Assembly (NCBI RefSeq): GCF_000003605.2
Contig: NW_003119429.1
Coordinates: forward strand, 190,981 to 254,980
DNA length: 64,000 nucleotides
Direction of reading: 5' to 3'
Origin: Saccoglossus kowalevskii
Lineage: Eukaryota; Hemichordata; Enteropneusta; Harrimaniidae
Part shown: positions 1 through 15,500 of the stretch, piece by piece
Layout of the letters: every line of letters begins with the position of its first letter
How positions within the stretch are numbered: the first letter of the stretch is position 1
Program-made: the position numbers and the translations under genes
The notes under the pieces: generated by a model
What the model was told of the DNA's origin: nothing
Seen by the model: the letters and a program-made list of their open reading frames with translations, nothing else
The model's database searches: none

Positions 1-38
1 TCACGTCAACTGTGGCCCAGGGTTTGTAAAATAACGCG

Positions 39-2079
39 TCATTGCTGTGAATTTTGCGAGAATGTCGCGATGACGCAGCCTGGCAGCAACACTGCTGGGG
101 GCGCGCCGCTACCCTTCCCTCCCGCGGATGGGTACGAACGCTTGCCTCCTGGCTGACTCTCTTTAGCAGAGCTAGTCCTAGGGCGTTGTGCTTTCTGTGC
201 TTGGGGCGCCCTCCGTTTACCCTTGGCAGCGGCCAACTGGCTAGCGGATTCGACTTGAACCATTTGGTTTGTTACACCCCGAAGCCTTGCAACTGCCCCC
301 GCTATCTCCTCATCAAAGAGGGTGGAGGATCTCCAGTCTGCGTAACTGAGGCGGTGGCGTACCCCCTGACTCAGTTCGCCGGCGAAAACACATGTGTCTA
401 AAACCGGGTCTCGCTGCACAGTAGTAGCCCCGGCCAAGAGAGACATATGACACTCACTGGAGGATATCGCACATAGCCGTACGATGGCCTATCATTAACT
501 GTGTCGCCTGGTCTAAGAGGCGAGTGCGTTCTGCATCTGAGGTCTCAGAGTCCTAGGCGCGCACAAGAATGTGCTCCAATGTGCCGCCCACAAATTCAAG
601 GAAATTGATGGGTCGCAACTCCGCTCTCAGGGCATGTTGGATAGTCTCAGAATGGGTCGATGAGAATGACCATGGAACGCGGCCATCCCCCTTCACCTGG
701 TTGGCAAAACAGAAGTTTGTGGTACCGGGGTCCGGGGAAGGAGTCTTGGGGTCTGGTTGGGGACTTCTGGTTTCGTCCCACGAATTGGGGTCCGAATCCC
801 ATTTTGCCCCGATGGGGTAGCGTTTAGTCCAGCGAAAGGAGTTATGCAAAAGATTACCCCAGCCCGGGGCTTTCGGCGTTACCTCCTCCGCGGCTGACCA
901 ACGATCACCCCTCAACACCGTCTGCGCGCCGTCCCCCACGCTCAGCGCTCGGCTAGACCAGGGGAGACGTGCAGATGGGGTCAATCTGGATCCCGGCACC
1001 TGTGATCCCATCAGTGTAGAAGCGACCGTAAGCGGCTGCTTTAGGATCGAGGGTGGGGGAATATACATAGCATCACCTGGACTGATAATATTCCGCATCA
1101 CCCCAACGGCATGGCTCACCGAGTCATTACGCAATGTGGACTCGGAGGGGCCGCCCGAGGTACCCACTGTATCCGACACGAGTGAACTGCCACCTCTGCC
1201 ACCTAAATATGTGGGCGAGAGCGTGTTCATGAGTGCGTCTCATGACAGGGTCGCCTGTGAGTCGGCGAGAAGGGAGTCGAAACCCACAGCGGAACTCGGA
1301 CTTGAGGGTAAATTAACCAGTCTGATACCGCGCGGTGAACCCTGGCTGGTTGAAAGCGGAGGGGAGGGTGTACAATGTATGTCCTGACCCGAATGCCCTG
1401 CCCCGAAAACGGAGTCCTGGCTACCAGCGTTCCCGTTGGTGTTACGTGTCTGAGGTTCCCGAGGAGACCTGCTGCCACTAGCCTGAGCTTCAGCCTCCCC
1501 CGAATCAGCGTGGGGGACACGGCTGGGAACGGGGGGTTCCCCGGAAGAGACGTGTTTAGAATGCGAACAGTGCTTTCTGTATTTCTTCCTACTTGCCGGC
1601 TGAGAGGCCGCAGTGGAGACAGCACCCCCACTATCGGGCCCTTTGCTTGGTATCCCAGTATGAGAACCGGTAGCCGAGCGCGAGGACTTGTCATTCATGC
1701 CAACGCACAACTCACTCACACCCATGCCGGTAGCACTTGCCGCGTGACCTTTTCGCGATTGAGCGACGCGGTCAGTCTTGGCTATTTTGACATGCTGCTG
1801 GAACGATTCCCAGGCTTCCGAACCCCAGCGATTACACATATTCTCTGGGCTGATACCCGAACCCCGAACGCACATGAAACAACGATAACACTTTGAATGC
1901 GGGTTCCATTCCTGCAATTGCTGCGTACACTGAGTACAAATCCGCCTCATAAACTGAGGAGACAATACCGGCGGTGAGCCTCTGGCGTTGCCAGTGCATC
2001 TGTCCATTTCTAAACACATTAAAAATAAAAGACGACATGCATGAGGGAAACGAATTACAGTTGTAAAAGGTGCCGCCAT
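39..2079 (-). mobile_element. DIRS-like retroelement fossil, gag-like half
   Basis: Three long open minus-strand stretches (1240-2079, 553-1230, 39-446) lie in a block clearly richer in G+C than its surroundings. The first has a small zinc-finger-like motif near its start (C-x2-C-x9-H-x2-C-x2-C, in the part reading CTQC...HSKCYRC), followed by Ser/Pro/Gly-rich low-complexity sequence. This resembles the first ORF (gag-like) of DIRS-type tyrosine-recombinase retrotransposons; reverse transcriptase and recombinase would lie left of the window. The visible part looks young and lightly broken, with perhaps one or two breaks. The element sits within an intron of TTC7. The family call is inference from the motif and overall layout; another retroelement class is possible. 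Confidence 0.45.
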
Positions 2080-2440
2080 GAAATCAACATGTGGTTACGT
2101 GGTGGCGCCGGGTTTGATTTCTTTGTTGTGGAAAAGCATAACACACAAAGGGGAAAACGACACGAGGGTAAAAAGAAAAGAAAAACTACCAGCTAGAATG
2201 TCGGATGCCGCGGCTGTGGCGATGACCCACGCTAGAAACCCGGACAGGAAAAAGCAACAGAGCCGCTCAGAATCATTTCCCGACAAGGCGGAGAAAATTG
2301 AAGAGTGATGGACGGCTACCTATGGCGTTGGCATGTGGCCTCGGTCACGTGGGTTCGTGACGTAAGGGGTAAAAGAATCTTGAGGTCATAGGGCTTCCCC
2401 TGACCTAGATTCTATCTCTCCATCACCGGCAGAATCGCTG
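2080..2440 (-). repeat. probable leader/terminal part of the retroelement
   Basis: GC-rich sequence continues to about 2440, where the composition drops sharply to the AT-rich intron. The stretch around 2340-2430 contains paired GTCACGTG/GTGACGTAA-like words, as might be found in a terminal repeat. The true end cannot be fixed without a second copy of the element. Confidence 0.35.
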
Positions 2441-3001
2441 ATTAATGCCTACAGTTCAAAATAGTCATTTTGACTGACCAGAGTCTATGGTGGGTAATTG
2501 AACGTAGTGAATTGAAAAAAATAATCTCATCATAGACATCTGTGTAAAAATTACATTTTCAATGATATTTTGGCTCTCAGAAAATCATTCTGATGGAAAA
2601 GACTCACAATAATAACAAGTATGACGAACATGACATATAATCTTCAATGTGACTCAAAACTCTTTAAACCAAAATATTTATCATACAAAAGCTTTGGTAA
2701 AGAACTTGACAAAATTTATAAAATTTTGGAATAATGTATTTGCCTTAATATGTGCCTAATGCCATAATACTGTAAAACATATTTTAGCTAGCATGTTATT
2801 TTAGCTAATTAAGCTAATCTGTAATTTTGCTAATTCAAGATGTCACTAATTTAAAATAAAGTATATTTTCAAATGAGATTGTTGGCACTTTAGCTAAATT
2901 ATGGTTCAGTTAATTCATGCATGGAGTCAAATTCGCCATAACGGCATGTAGCTATTCGAACATGTTTTTAAAGCAAACACAGTATACAAGTTAATACATA
3001 C

Positions 3002-6000
3002 CCCATTTGAATATGGAGAATTGGTGCTCTTTGTATAGCAGTCTCCAGTAGTGGTCCAACATACGTTGAGGGCGCTGCTGCAAATGCACTGCTGCTGCTG
3101 CTAGCAGATAAAGAGCTGGATCGACCTTTTTCACATTCTTGTAAATACAACAGCGCAATATCTCCTGATTTCTCGTAACAGCTGATTATTTGTTCCTCCA
3201 TCTGAGCTATTTTGATTTTACTTGTTGTCTTTGGGGGAGACTTCTCTAGTGCCATACCTAGGTAAAGTACACCATATGATTGATAAGAAAATAATTCAAG
3301 GTCCAGAAAAGAAAAAATAGTGTCTTACTTCCTTGCCCAGAAAGAAAAATGCTCAACGATTTATGGTTAATATGTATTCTGAAGTTTTTTTGTCACGAAA
3401 ATTAATTTTTCTTTCATTTTTTTGATCTGGTACTTGTTCAGTAGTGTATAAATGTCTTCAGTCACTTATGTTTAATAAATGATTATTTGTTGTTTTTATA
3501 AAATAAATGAACTTAAAAGATTGTGGCCTGAATAATAAAATTAAGTGTTATTAGTGAACCAGAGAAAATATACAAAAAATACACATACAGGGCAAAAAAT
3601 GAGAGCAATGTAAATGCTGGTAAAATTATTCAAGCAAAACTTGACATCGACAATGAGGTCATCAGTAATTACATAAAAAAAATAATTATTATTCAAGTTC
3701 CTTAATTAATACTACCGTGGTACATGTACTGTATAAACCGCAGGGTTCTCAAAGAATAATATAACATGAATTGCAGAAACGTTCCCAAATATTCTAGCAA
3801 TATAACTGAGCACAACTTGAAAGAAAAATAATTGGCAGCATTTTGGCGGGAAAAGTACTAAATGTATGCATGTGTATTGTGGTTAATTTCTTCCCTGCTT
3901 ATCAGAAAGAGTATCAGTAGGTGGGGAATTTAAAATAAATGATATTATTTATTTGCATCAAAAACATCACAAGAAAGTTTGAGTTTATAGACAATAAACC
4001 CACCAAAACTGTGGGTTTATTATATCAGTAAACATGAACTTTCAAATCAGTATTTCAAACTTGTACCATGAAAATAACAATAAATTTGAAAGATTCAGCA
4101 ACTGCTTGAACTGCAACTTGGTGGCTGATTCACATAAACACAAGTAATCTATTGTACGCTTTGTCTTTTGCTCATAAGTAATTCAATGCATACCATTTGA
4201 CATTGAAATGACCCTTCTAATGCCTGATTTTTCCTAGAACCTCCATCAGAATTGCAAAAGCTCAGTCGATGGGTTTGAACTCCATCCTTGGCTAACTTTT
4301 TCAATGGTTGAGGAATAACTATCTTTTTGTCAACTCCAGACTAAAACTACAGTCTTGGCAAAGATGCAAGGTCTGATTTACAATAACATTTTACAAATTG
4401 TGATACAGTTACCTACAGCAATTACACTTATTAGCAGAAAGACAGAGACGTGCAGATTTAGGAATAAACATGCAAGAGTGGTATAAATATTTTTATTTTG
4501 ATAGATGAAAGTACGAGCACAATATGACACATGAAAATGCCATAATCATGCTTTATTCTAGACAAAAACTCCAAGCTGAGCATGACATTCCTTTTAGGAG
4601 CACCCCAGTTATAAATTCGGAACGCAGTCTTAAAATCTCAAAAATTGGAATAATATTAAAAAACGTGATTGTATGTATCATCCACAAAGATGTATTGATT
4701 ATACATTATACTTAAAATTTTACTTCTCTGCGATGCCTTGTTTTTACATGCAAATGAGCTAGTGCTCACTAAGACCATTGTTATGCCTGCACTCAACTAG
4801 GTTCACTGAGAAAAACAAATCACTACAATAACACAAAACATAACAAATAGTAAGTTAAAGCAAAGACTATTGTCTTTGGTTAAAGTCTGCATATATGATA
4901 ATCCTGTCAAGTTTGCTTGAATTTGACCTGTTTATTGCTGAGAAATCATTGTACAGTAACACAGTCCCCTCTCACTGCTCATTTCTCTAGCCCTAGTTTT
5001 AGGCCCTGATAGTGGCTAATAATCAACCACAATACATTGTGAGGGATTGCATTGCAGATTTACAGTTTGAAAACTAATTTGAACTATTTGAAAAAGGAGA
5101 ATTCCATGTACAATGAGCACACCACACTATGGATTTGTCATACAGTTTTATTGTTATTATTATATCAAGGCAGAAGTCTTCCACTAAGGTATAAACATGT
5201 ATTTTACTTTCTTTTCTTGGCAACCCTGTAAACAAACACTAGCCAATGAAAAACATACACAGTAAAAACTGAGATTACCTTTGACAGCGAAAGCTTCAGC
5301 AATCATCCTAAGTTTTCTGTTTGACATGGTTTCCACAGTGAGATCATCCAAACCAGCTTTGGCGTAGTAACCCAAACACTCTTCGTAATCACTGAGTGCG
5401 TAATATAATTTTCCAAATAAAAGGCGTGCTTCCTGTACCCAACCATACTGTGTGAAAGAGGTATCAGCCTCAAGTAAATACAAATGTTGGAGTTTGCAAA
5501 CTCATGTTTATGTTTTTGTCAAACAGTATGTACCTGGTACTAATAATTAATTTCGAGTGATGACAATTTATAACAATTCTAATTTTTGTCGCCAATAGTC
5601 ACCTTCAAATAAAACACATCCTGTTGAATTGTTTCCATCAGCTACTGTAAAATTTTCGCTGAAAGTGCATTTTAGGTGTTTCGTATGGAATTTATTTTCA
5701 CTGATTTTTGATGAGTTGAATGTGAAATATAGAAAAAAAATTTATTCGCTAGATTATTTTTTCACTGAATCATCCCTTCAGCGAAAATAGCTAAAATAAA
5801 TTCCAAGCGGAAATAAAGTATTTTACAGTATAACTGTATTTTTTCTATTGGTAGCACAATTGCTTTGCCCTTTGTAAATAATGCAGTATACATTTTAGAG
5901 GTTTTATGTGTGTTTCTAATGGAGAAGTATTCTAACAGAACTAATGTGGTGCTTGTACTTTCATCAGGAAATTACATGTAAGAATATGCATACACAGATA

Positions 6001-7236
6001 AATGCATAAACTTTAAATGAAAGAATTATGGCCATGATAGCTTCTAATACTATGGTTTTACCTTGGCTTCTCCTTTCATTGCATGTTGTAAATGTTTCTT
6101 GGCAGACTCAAGGGTCTTTTTTGCACCTGCAATGTCAGGATTCTTTTCTTTTAATGGATGTTCTTTTAAATATGTCTCCAAGTGGCTCTCACCAAGTATT
6201 AAGTGTGTTAACGTTTCTGTAATAAAAAGTACATAAATAAATGACATAATTTGCAATTGCACAGTGAAAATACACTTTGCTTGAATAGATTTGGTGGCGA
6301 ACTGTTTGTCCTATTTGTCATTGAGATAAGAGATGAGGTACATAAATTAACACATGTAATACACATTGATATTTCAATATCACAAAATTGTGATAAGATT
6401 TTTGACCTATGCTAAAAAAACTCCATGTAGTCAGTGTTATGAGGGTTACTGAGAGGGGTTGAGTAAGGATATTCAACTTATTGCATTTTCTTGCAGCAAA
6501 ATTCCCTATCACACATTGCTGTCTAAATGTTTAAAGTTTAAATGTTTATTCCCATATGATATAGCGCAACCTGAATATTAGGCTACACAGATTTTCTGCA
6601 AGAGATTTGTCCTGAAGAGTTTTTTTTTATAGATACTAGGTGTGATAGTGATACCGGTATCTAAAAAATAAATATTCCATCTTGTAACAGCTATGAGATT
6701 TGAAACACAGATTTCAACATTTACAACGATGTACTGCCATTTATACTTGAATTTGCATTGAATTGTTTATATCGATTCTTCATCAAATATCACCATGCAC
6801 GTTTTTATGTAATTTTTGAATCAAGAACAATATTTACACCAATATTTGGATTATTAATAATTTAATAATTACAATAACATACAAATATGCATGCATTTAT
6901 TCAATATTCTGAATATGCACAGTACAAATGCACACATGACATGGCTTCTGGTTTTACTATAAATACATATACCATCAGAAATTATTTTTTAACAGCCCAT
7001 CCCACCTCCATCCTCTCAGCAGATCTGGGATAGGGATTAACGTCCGGATTAAATTCCATTTTTCCATGGACAAGTGGAAAACTACAAACCGGAAAACGAT
7101 GATACTCACCTAGACTGGTGGACCCTTTGCTGTGTAATTGTTTGGCTATCTCAGTTACTTTCTGCCAGTTGCATTCCGCTCTGTGTTTCTCAATTTCGGT
7201 CTCCAACCGCTGGGTTTGCTTCTTGGAAGCAGCCAT
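3002..7236 (-). CDS. TTC7: TTC7 (tetratricopeptide repeat protein 7), N-terminal four exons; partial
   Basis: Coding exons, right to left: 7110-7236, 6062-6216, 5279-5447 and 3002-3257. All have GT-AG borders and compatible phases (1, 1 via 0, 1, 2). The start ATG at 7236 gives MAASKKQTQRLETEIEKHR, matching the vertebrate TTC7 start (RLETEIE...). Further family matches are LLGESxLExYLKEHPL (exon 2), ALSDYEECLGYYAKAGLDDL with RMIAEAFAVKG (exon 3), and SCYEKSGDIALLYLQE (exon 4). Exon 4 also carries a Ser/Ala-rich insert over a TGC-repeat. TTC7 proteins are alpha-solenoid scaffolds that, with FAM126 (hyccin) and EFR3, hold PI4-kinase III alpha at the plasma membrane. The remaining exons must lie left of position 1, past the retroelement. 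Whether it is TTC7A- or TTC7B-like cannot be told; an invertebrate would normally have one gene. Confidence 0.9.
5643..5830. mobile_element. palindromic MITE, family 1, copy A
   Basis: Begins TACTGTAAAA and ends TATTTTACAGTA, with internal TTTTCGCT / AGCGAAAA arms. It is one of seven related copies in the window and lies in a TTC7 intron. Non-autonomous DNA transposon by structure; superfamily unknown. Confidence 0.7.
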
Positions 7237-7329
7237 TTTGTTAATTCTAGCCTTCACATCCCACCACTAGGTGGCGACATTTGTTATGTCCGTGCAATTT
7301 CAGTTTGGGAAATCCGACTATTCGTCGGT
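7237..7329. promoter_or_regulatory. compact bidirectional promoter TTC7 / RPS27A
   Basis: Only about 95 bp separate the TTC7 start codon from the inferred RPS27A transcription start. No TATA box is seen. The interval holds a close match to the CTCF core, CCACTAGGTGGCG, at 7264-7276. A shared housekeeping promoter is inferred from the head-to-head layout. Confidence 0.65.
7264..7277 (+). promoter_or_regulatory. CTCF-like motif
   Basis: CCACTAGGTGGCGA fits the bilaterian CTCF core consensus (CCAsyAGrkGGCr). Its place inside a bidirectional promoter is a common one for CTCF. Binding is not shown. Confidence 0.5.
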
Positions 7330-7353
7330 CTTTCCTGTGTGTCGGCCATCTTG
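7330..7353 (+). promoter_or_regulatory. RPS27A: 5'TOP start and noncoding exon 1 of RPS27A
   Basis: A pyrimidine start CTTTCC at 7330 is followed by CGGCCATCTTG, a YY1-type downstream motif, and a donor GTGAGA at 7354. Ribosomal protein mRNAs characteristically start with C plus a pyrimidine run (TOP), which puts them under mTOR/LARP1 control. The next exon begins at 7458, after TTTCTTTTAG. Confidence 0.6.
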
Positions 7354-7476
7354 GTGAGAGCATGCATTTACCTTGTCCTGCTTATAATTCCTATATTTCG
7401 TGTAATAGAAATACTGTATTGAAATGAAGTGCGCTAAGACGATTTCCTTTCTTTTAGGTGGCTTTAAACTGTCAAC

Positions 7477-9727
<2,251 letters not shown>

Positions 9728-10024
9728 ATTTGTTGACAATTTATACAAAAATGTAATTCAACAGAGTCTATAAACAAGTAAAACTCACTTGTCAAAAAAA
9801 AAAAAAAAGCTGTATTTTGTCTTTTCTGTTTTCATGCATACTGTAAACTTGTGTGAGGTTTACAAATTTCTTAGGGGAAGTCGGGGGAAGAGAACAGATT
9901 CTAGGTAAATTTAGTCGTGTGTTTCAACAAAACTCCCTCCCCAAGTCTGAATGCTTGGCAGAAAGTCACCTACTTCATTTGGTCTACTCCGAAACGATGT
10001 ATATAAATGCCCAGGTAAATAATA

Positions 10025-10203
10025 TACTGTAAAATACTTTATTCTCACTGGAATTATTTTTGCTGAAAAATTTTTTTAGGTGTTTGGAATTTTTTTCAAT
10101 GCTTTCTGACAAGTCAAATGTAAAATATAGGGAGAAAAAAGTATATTCGCAGTTTTTCATTTTCAGAGTCATTCCTTCAGCGAAAATAAAGTATTCTACA
10201 GTA
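10025..10203. mobile_element. palindromic MITE, family 1, copy B
   Basis: Terminal inverted repeats TACTGTAAAATACTTTATT and AATAAAGTATTCTACAGTA, with the same internal arms as copy A. It lies downstream of RPS27A. Confidence 0.75.
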
Positions 10204-10510
10204 TAACCAGATTGTACAAGGTTATGTACATGTATTGCCTTAATTTTGGAACAATTTTATATACATGTAGATGTATATTTTTGGAAGGTTGATTACACGT
10301 TGATGGGACTGGAGAAAATCTAAAGTTTTGGTACAATTTGGTTATCCTATATCCAGAGAAATTAACAGCCACTTAATTCTCTGGCCCCAAGTGATTAATA
10401 GTTGAAGAGTAGGTCTGCCATGTTTTTTTCAATACCTGAATTGTTGCCCAGATAGAGGGACTGTGCCAAGATCTATAATTTACTCCATCAGAAATGTCAC
10501 AACTAATTCG

Positions 10511-10526
10511 TTGCTAGAGGGCGCTA
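10511..10526 (+). promoter_or_regulatory. CTCF-like motif
   Basis: TTGCTAGAGGGCGCTA contains the AGRGGGCGC half of the CTCF consensus. It lies between RPS27A and MTIF2. Motif only. Confidence 0.3.
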
Positions 10527-11336
10527 CAGTTTGACTAGATTTTCAATCAGAAAAACATCTCTGCTTGTCCACACTACTTGTGAATATTAATGCAGTAAAA
10601 TGTGATCATATTACACAAGACCTTTTTAATGCATTTCTATCAAAGTTGTGTTTTCAGCAGAATTCAGAACTCATTATTTGTTAAAAAATAAAATGGCCGC
10701 TTCCAAAAAGTGCCAAACATCAAAGCGGGGTAGTCGTCACCCGCACATGTGTCAGATGGCCATAGCTTGTCATTGTTTACAAACAAGCGTCTACCCATGA
10801 GCCTTTGCATTTTTAGTGTGTGTTATCGTCGCTTGGAACTCAATTCCCGTGCAGGTGACAACCCTCTCGCTTTCACTTCTACTCCAGTTTTGCTTAAAAC
10901 AAAATAGAAAGATACAAAAATGAAATCTGAATGGAAATAGATACAAGCATAATTATATGAATGGATTATAAGACTCCTATTAAGGGCTTTGTAACCTAGC
11001 CATGCATCTCCCAGAAAATTAACAGTAGCATATGCATACTTTGCCAATCAAAACTAAACTGGTGTAGCACAATTTGGTCGTTTACAACACTGGGATGTTT
11101 ACATAAATTGACAAGCACATGCATCATTGCAAATACTAGTATTGAATTACTACATTTCCAGCACCTGCCAAATATCTTCAGTTTAACCAAGGTTTCTACT
11201 GAAGGTTATGTAACATTTGACTAGTGACCTAAATAGCACTCCATAATGAAAGTCATGGTCACCTGTCAGCCATATTGGATTCAGACAAACATTTCCAGTG
11301 CCTGGGCTGTCATTGAGTTATCACATACTGTGAAAC

Positions 11337-11501
11337 CATTTATTTTCACTGACATTTAATTTCACCATTTTGAGCATATTCACCGTTTCAATTTCACAAA
11401 TGAGTTTTAGTTATTTTACATATTCACATTTTAATTTAATTTAACCGATTTTACTGATCAGCAAAATTAAAAACCAGTGAATAATTAATGTATTTACAGT
11501 A
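11337..11501. mobile_element. palindromic MITE, related family 2
   Basis: Begins TACTGTGAAACCATTTATTT and ends with an imperfect inverse reaching ATTTACAGTA. It has the same general plan as family 1 but different arms (TTTCACTG / CAGTGAA). Confidence 0.5.
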
Positions 11502-12417
11502 CATTGCAATATCAGAATTCTGAACATTCATAAATATCAAGGCATTGTGAGCTATTAAATGTTTGACTTCATTGGAATGACAAATATTTACGTCACCCTT
11601 ATTGTCACGTTTGCATGTTATGGTATGAATATTTACCAGCATATGTGCAAAGCTATTAAGGGAGTAGTAAATCAAATTTACATAATTGAAACTGTAGGTA
11701 TAAAATGCATTGTAACCAATTATTAATATTAAATGATATATATTTGGCAATATATTCCCATTTTAATCAACTAATGATTATGTTAATTAGTATGCTAATT
11801 AGCCACGACCCTGAGACAATTTTCTGAAGACAACACAGCATTGCTTTAGATGGGAAAGAAAACAATGCATTTCTATCATGTTGTCCAATATGTGCATGGT
11901 TTTAAACTTGCCATGCTCTTTGGCCATTCAAATGAAAATGTCAAATTTTGAGCTTCCGAAAAAGTAAATATTTACCATGGAGTGATTGATGACGTCAGTT
12001 TACTACCAGTAGTTTCAGATACCACGTAATAACAAATGGTAAATTTCCTCATACAAATCAGAAGATTAAACAATAATTAACATACCACTATGAGAGTACT
12101 GCTTTATTCAACAATTTTCATACTTTTTTTTTTTATAAAAGTACAATATTTTGTTTATAAATTAAAAATATTTTTATTATAGTCTAATAAATCACCACTA
12201 TGACATCTTTTATGACATCTCTATTCACAGGTAAATTTATTTCAACAAAAAAGCTCCCAAATTTAACTAGACTTTTTGAAATCGGGTGGTTAATTGTAAC
12301 AAATATATTAATGAATTATAATATTGAATCCCCCACAGCATCTTATTTGATTCAGAGAAGGATATTTATGCTATAACTGTACTACCATGATGCATTGTAA
12401 ACAGACACAGTAACACA

Positions 12418-12442
12418 CCCCCCCCCCCCCCCACACACACAC
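12418..12442. repeat. poly-C tract followed by (CA)n
   Basis: A run of about 15 C is followed by ACACACACAC. Simple repeat; its length is likely polymorphic and error-prone in assembly. Confidence 0.85.
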
Positions 12443-12524
12443 AGAAAACATCATCATGTAATCTGCCATTAGTGTTCCACTAACTGCCAAATATCAAAGG
12501 AGTAAAGCACTTAATGTTTTCACA

Positions 12525-12530
12525 TTTATT
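12525..12530 (-). terminator. MTIF2: poly(A) signal of MTIF2
   Basis: AATAAA on the minus strand, about 60 nt after the MTIF2 stop codon at 12589. It is the nearest canonical signal. Confidence 0.5.
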
Positions 12531-12588
12531 TTAAACTGTACCAAGGCATGTGGCTGGAATAAATTCCCCCAAATTAAATCGGCCAATT

Positions 12589-15500
12589 TTAAAATCCAGG
12601 ATCCCAGCTAATCTTTTGCGGTATTTGTTTAATTTCGCAACATTGCACAGTATCGCCCGGCTGTAATGTTTCATATTGATCAAAACTGAGTCCGCATTCC
12701 ATCCCTTTCGTGATGGTGTTCACCTCATCTTTCAAATGGCGCATTGAAGTTAACGAACCTGAAAATAAAAAAAACAGTTGTTGCAATAAATTTATAAAAT
12801 AAAGTTGTCAATATATAAGTCTTAAAGAATAGTGATGTATACAAAAACATAGCAAACCTATAGAAGCCTTGTCAAAATTTGTTCAATTGGAACACAATGC
12901 CTTTTAGATGAGTTTTACCATCATTTATTTACAAAATTTATTTTCAAATTATATTACTGTTATTATATTGAGCACATTCACTTCAATATTATGTAGAAGA
13001 ACAATAGTATTTATTATTTTCACTCAAGGATGAGACAGTCAATGTTTATGGTTAAAAGTGGTCACATGATCATTTCATAAATATTGATATTAGCCTCTCC
13101 CAACATATTTCTTGCCTCTGTCATAATTTTGTGTGTTACTGTCCTCTGATGTCATAGAATCCAAAACACTCAGAGGGTATCAGACGATAAAATGATGAAT
13201 GACACTTTGTGTTTACTTTGGGCAAACTTTGATTTTAACTCAGAAAGTTTGCGTTTTGGCTCACAGTTTTACCTCGCTTGCTTACTGTCTTGTTCTCTTT
13301 TGGGATAATAAAACAATATTTGTTCTTGGCTTCAGGCAATATCAAGAATTATCGTTTACAATTTTTTTGCTCACTCGCTAGCTTTGGTCAATAACAGTCA
13401 CTTGGGGACAATAATTTTTGATATCAGCCTCAGGCAAGGTCAATAACTGTATACAATTAACTCTAAATGCATTCAACACATTGCATACTAACCAGTTAAT
13501 ATAGTACTATTTCTTCGATTCACTTTATAATATCCATTTTTTAATAAATTTCCCTTAGTAACCCTACAGCCAGCTACTGTCCTTTTTTTCTTCCCATCAG
13601 TCACTGTGAACACTTGTAATAAATTGGCTTCACCTGTATGCAAATAAATGTGGGCATGGTTATAATGTGTCAGATGTACACCTGCTTAAAGTTGCAAGAT
13701 TCCTACACAGTATTATTTACTGATTCGTTTTAAAAATTTCGTGTAACAGTATTGCGAACTCAAAAAATTATGTCCTCGCCCTCATTCTCAAATTATCAAT
13801 TTTGAAAATTTCTGATGGAAAAAATTATTGATTTTACATAGTGTCTAATCGTTTCGAATATGTTATGTTATTATAAAGTTGTAAGTAAATCAGTCTGCAA
13901 ATTTATTCACAGGATACTAAATTTCAGATGCTAAAACATGTTGAATCACAGAGTGAATAATCAGCTCTGGGGGAATTGACTCTAGGTGGCATTATTTTTG
14001 CTTGCGATAAATGAAAATTTACATGTATATTGTGTTTAGTAAGCTACCATTATAAACAACTAGCAAAATGTCCCTCTGAATGAAATATAAACTTCACTAA
14101 TGAAGACAACACTATATTAAATGGCAAACAGAAGATGAGAATAATAAGATAATGTTTTGTAATTTTTGTTTTCAATCTTCCACCATCTCCAACACAGATA
14201 TATCTTCTTTTTGCCCCTCTATATTTAACTTTTGAATTACATGCACCATAACACATCCATGCTGGTGACTATGCAGTGACATTAAATTCCTTACCACCTG
14301 GTAGTACGTAAACTCACCAATAACTTCATACTCTTCTTTCAATGGCAACTTAGAGCTGAGATCATCTTTTAAATCGTCTAATAATTTATAAATAACTTTG
14401 TGCAATTTAATAGTCACTCCTTCTTTTCTTGCGAGTATCTGAGCTTCCGGGTGAACAGTGACGTTAAAACCATATACGATTCCTAACAGAAGAATGTATA
14501 TGAACATACATACTTTAATAGTGATTGGAAATTGTTGTATGCAAAAAAATTGTTTTATTTGCACAGCATGACAGAAGGTATAAAAGTATGAGTGTCAAAC
14601 AGCGATAGAAATTTGGACAATAAACATTGTCAATGTAAGCATTATTACTCAAGAAGATGGTTTTGAATGCATAAATTTATATCACATGCATATGGTTGAG
14701 AAGAGAATATGCAAACAAACAACCCCACAATGAAATCAGTAACTTCCTACTTCTAATCGCTTATAGATTTAGACGGTTTAAATTTTCATCCCAGGAGCTC
14801 TGCATCACTTACCGTTGAACATTTGCGCCATTTCAATGTCTTTGATGGTTACCATGCCAACACCCCAGTGTGCCAGCTGTAAATCACATAGGTCATGGCA
14901 GTTATATGTATGGAACATGTTGAGAAGTGCTTCCATGGAGCCATCTACATCACCTGAATTCCAATAAAGAGACTTTACTAACAGGAGAAATTTCACAAGT
15001 TTCAAAATGTTTTATGAATTAACATATGGTCAATTTTGAAATACTGTAGGATACTTTATTTTCACTGAAGGAATGATTCAGTGAAAATGAAATGCAGCGA
15101 ATATACCTTTTTCCTATATTTTACATTCAACTCATCAGATATCAGTGGAAATAAATTGCATACAAAACACCCAAAAAGTTTTTTCAGTGAAAATTAATTC
15201 CAGCTAAAATAAAGTATTTTACAGTAATACTGGTAGTATTGAATCAAATGCCCAACAGGAAAAAAAAAATTAAATGAAATACAAAAAAAAAAAAAAAATC
15301 AACAAAAAAGGTGTAGTCTAAATGTAAGGTTTGAAAAAAGTCGCATAGATAGAGAAAAATAGAGATGCTGGCGACACTTGTATTTATCCAATTAGTTTCA
15401 GAATTACAGCTTATAAATTCTGTAATTCTGCTCTGTCAAGTCTTTCGACAACAACATGTTCCACAAACATTATCATTTCATATATACCTTTAAGAATAAC

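Larger units (their letters stand above)
9728..12524. other. intergenic between RPS27A and MTIF2 3' ends
   Basis: About 2.8 kb of AT-rich sequence between two converging genes. It holds two palindromic MITEs (10025-10203 and 11337-11501), a CTCF-like word at 10511 and a poly-C/CA tract at 12418-12442. No coding exon is recognised. Confidence 0.6.
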
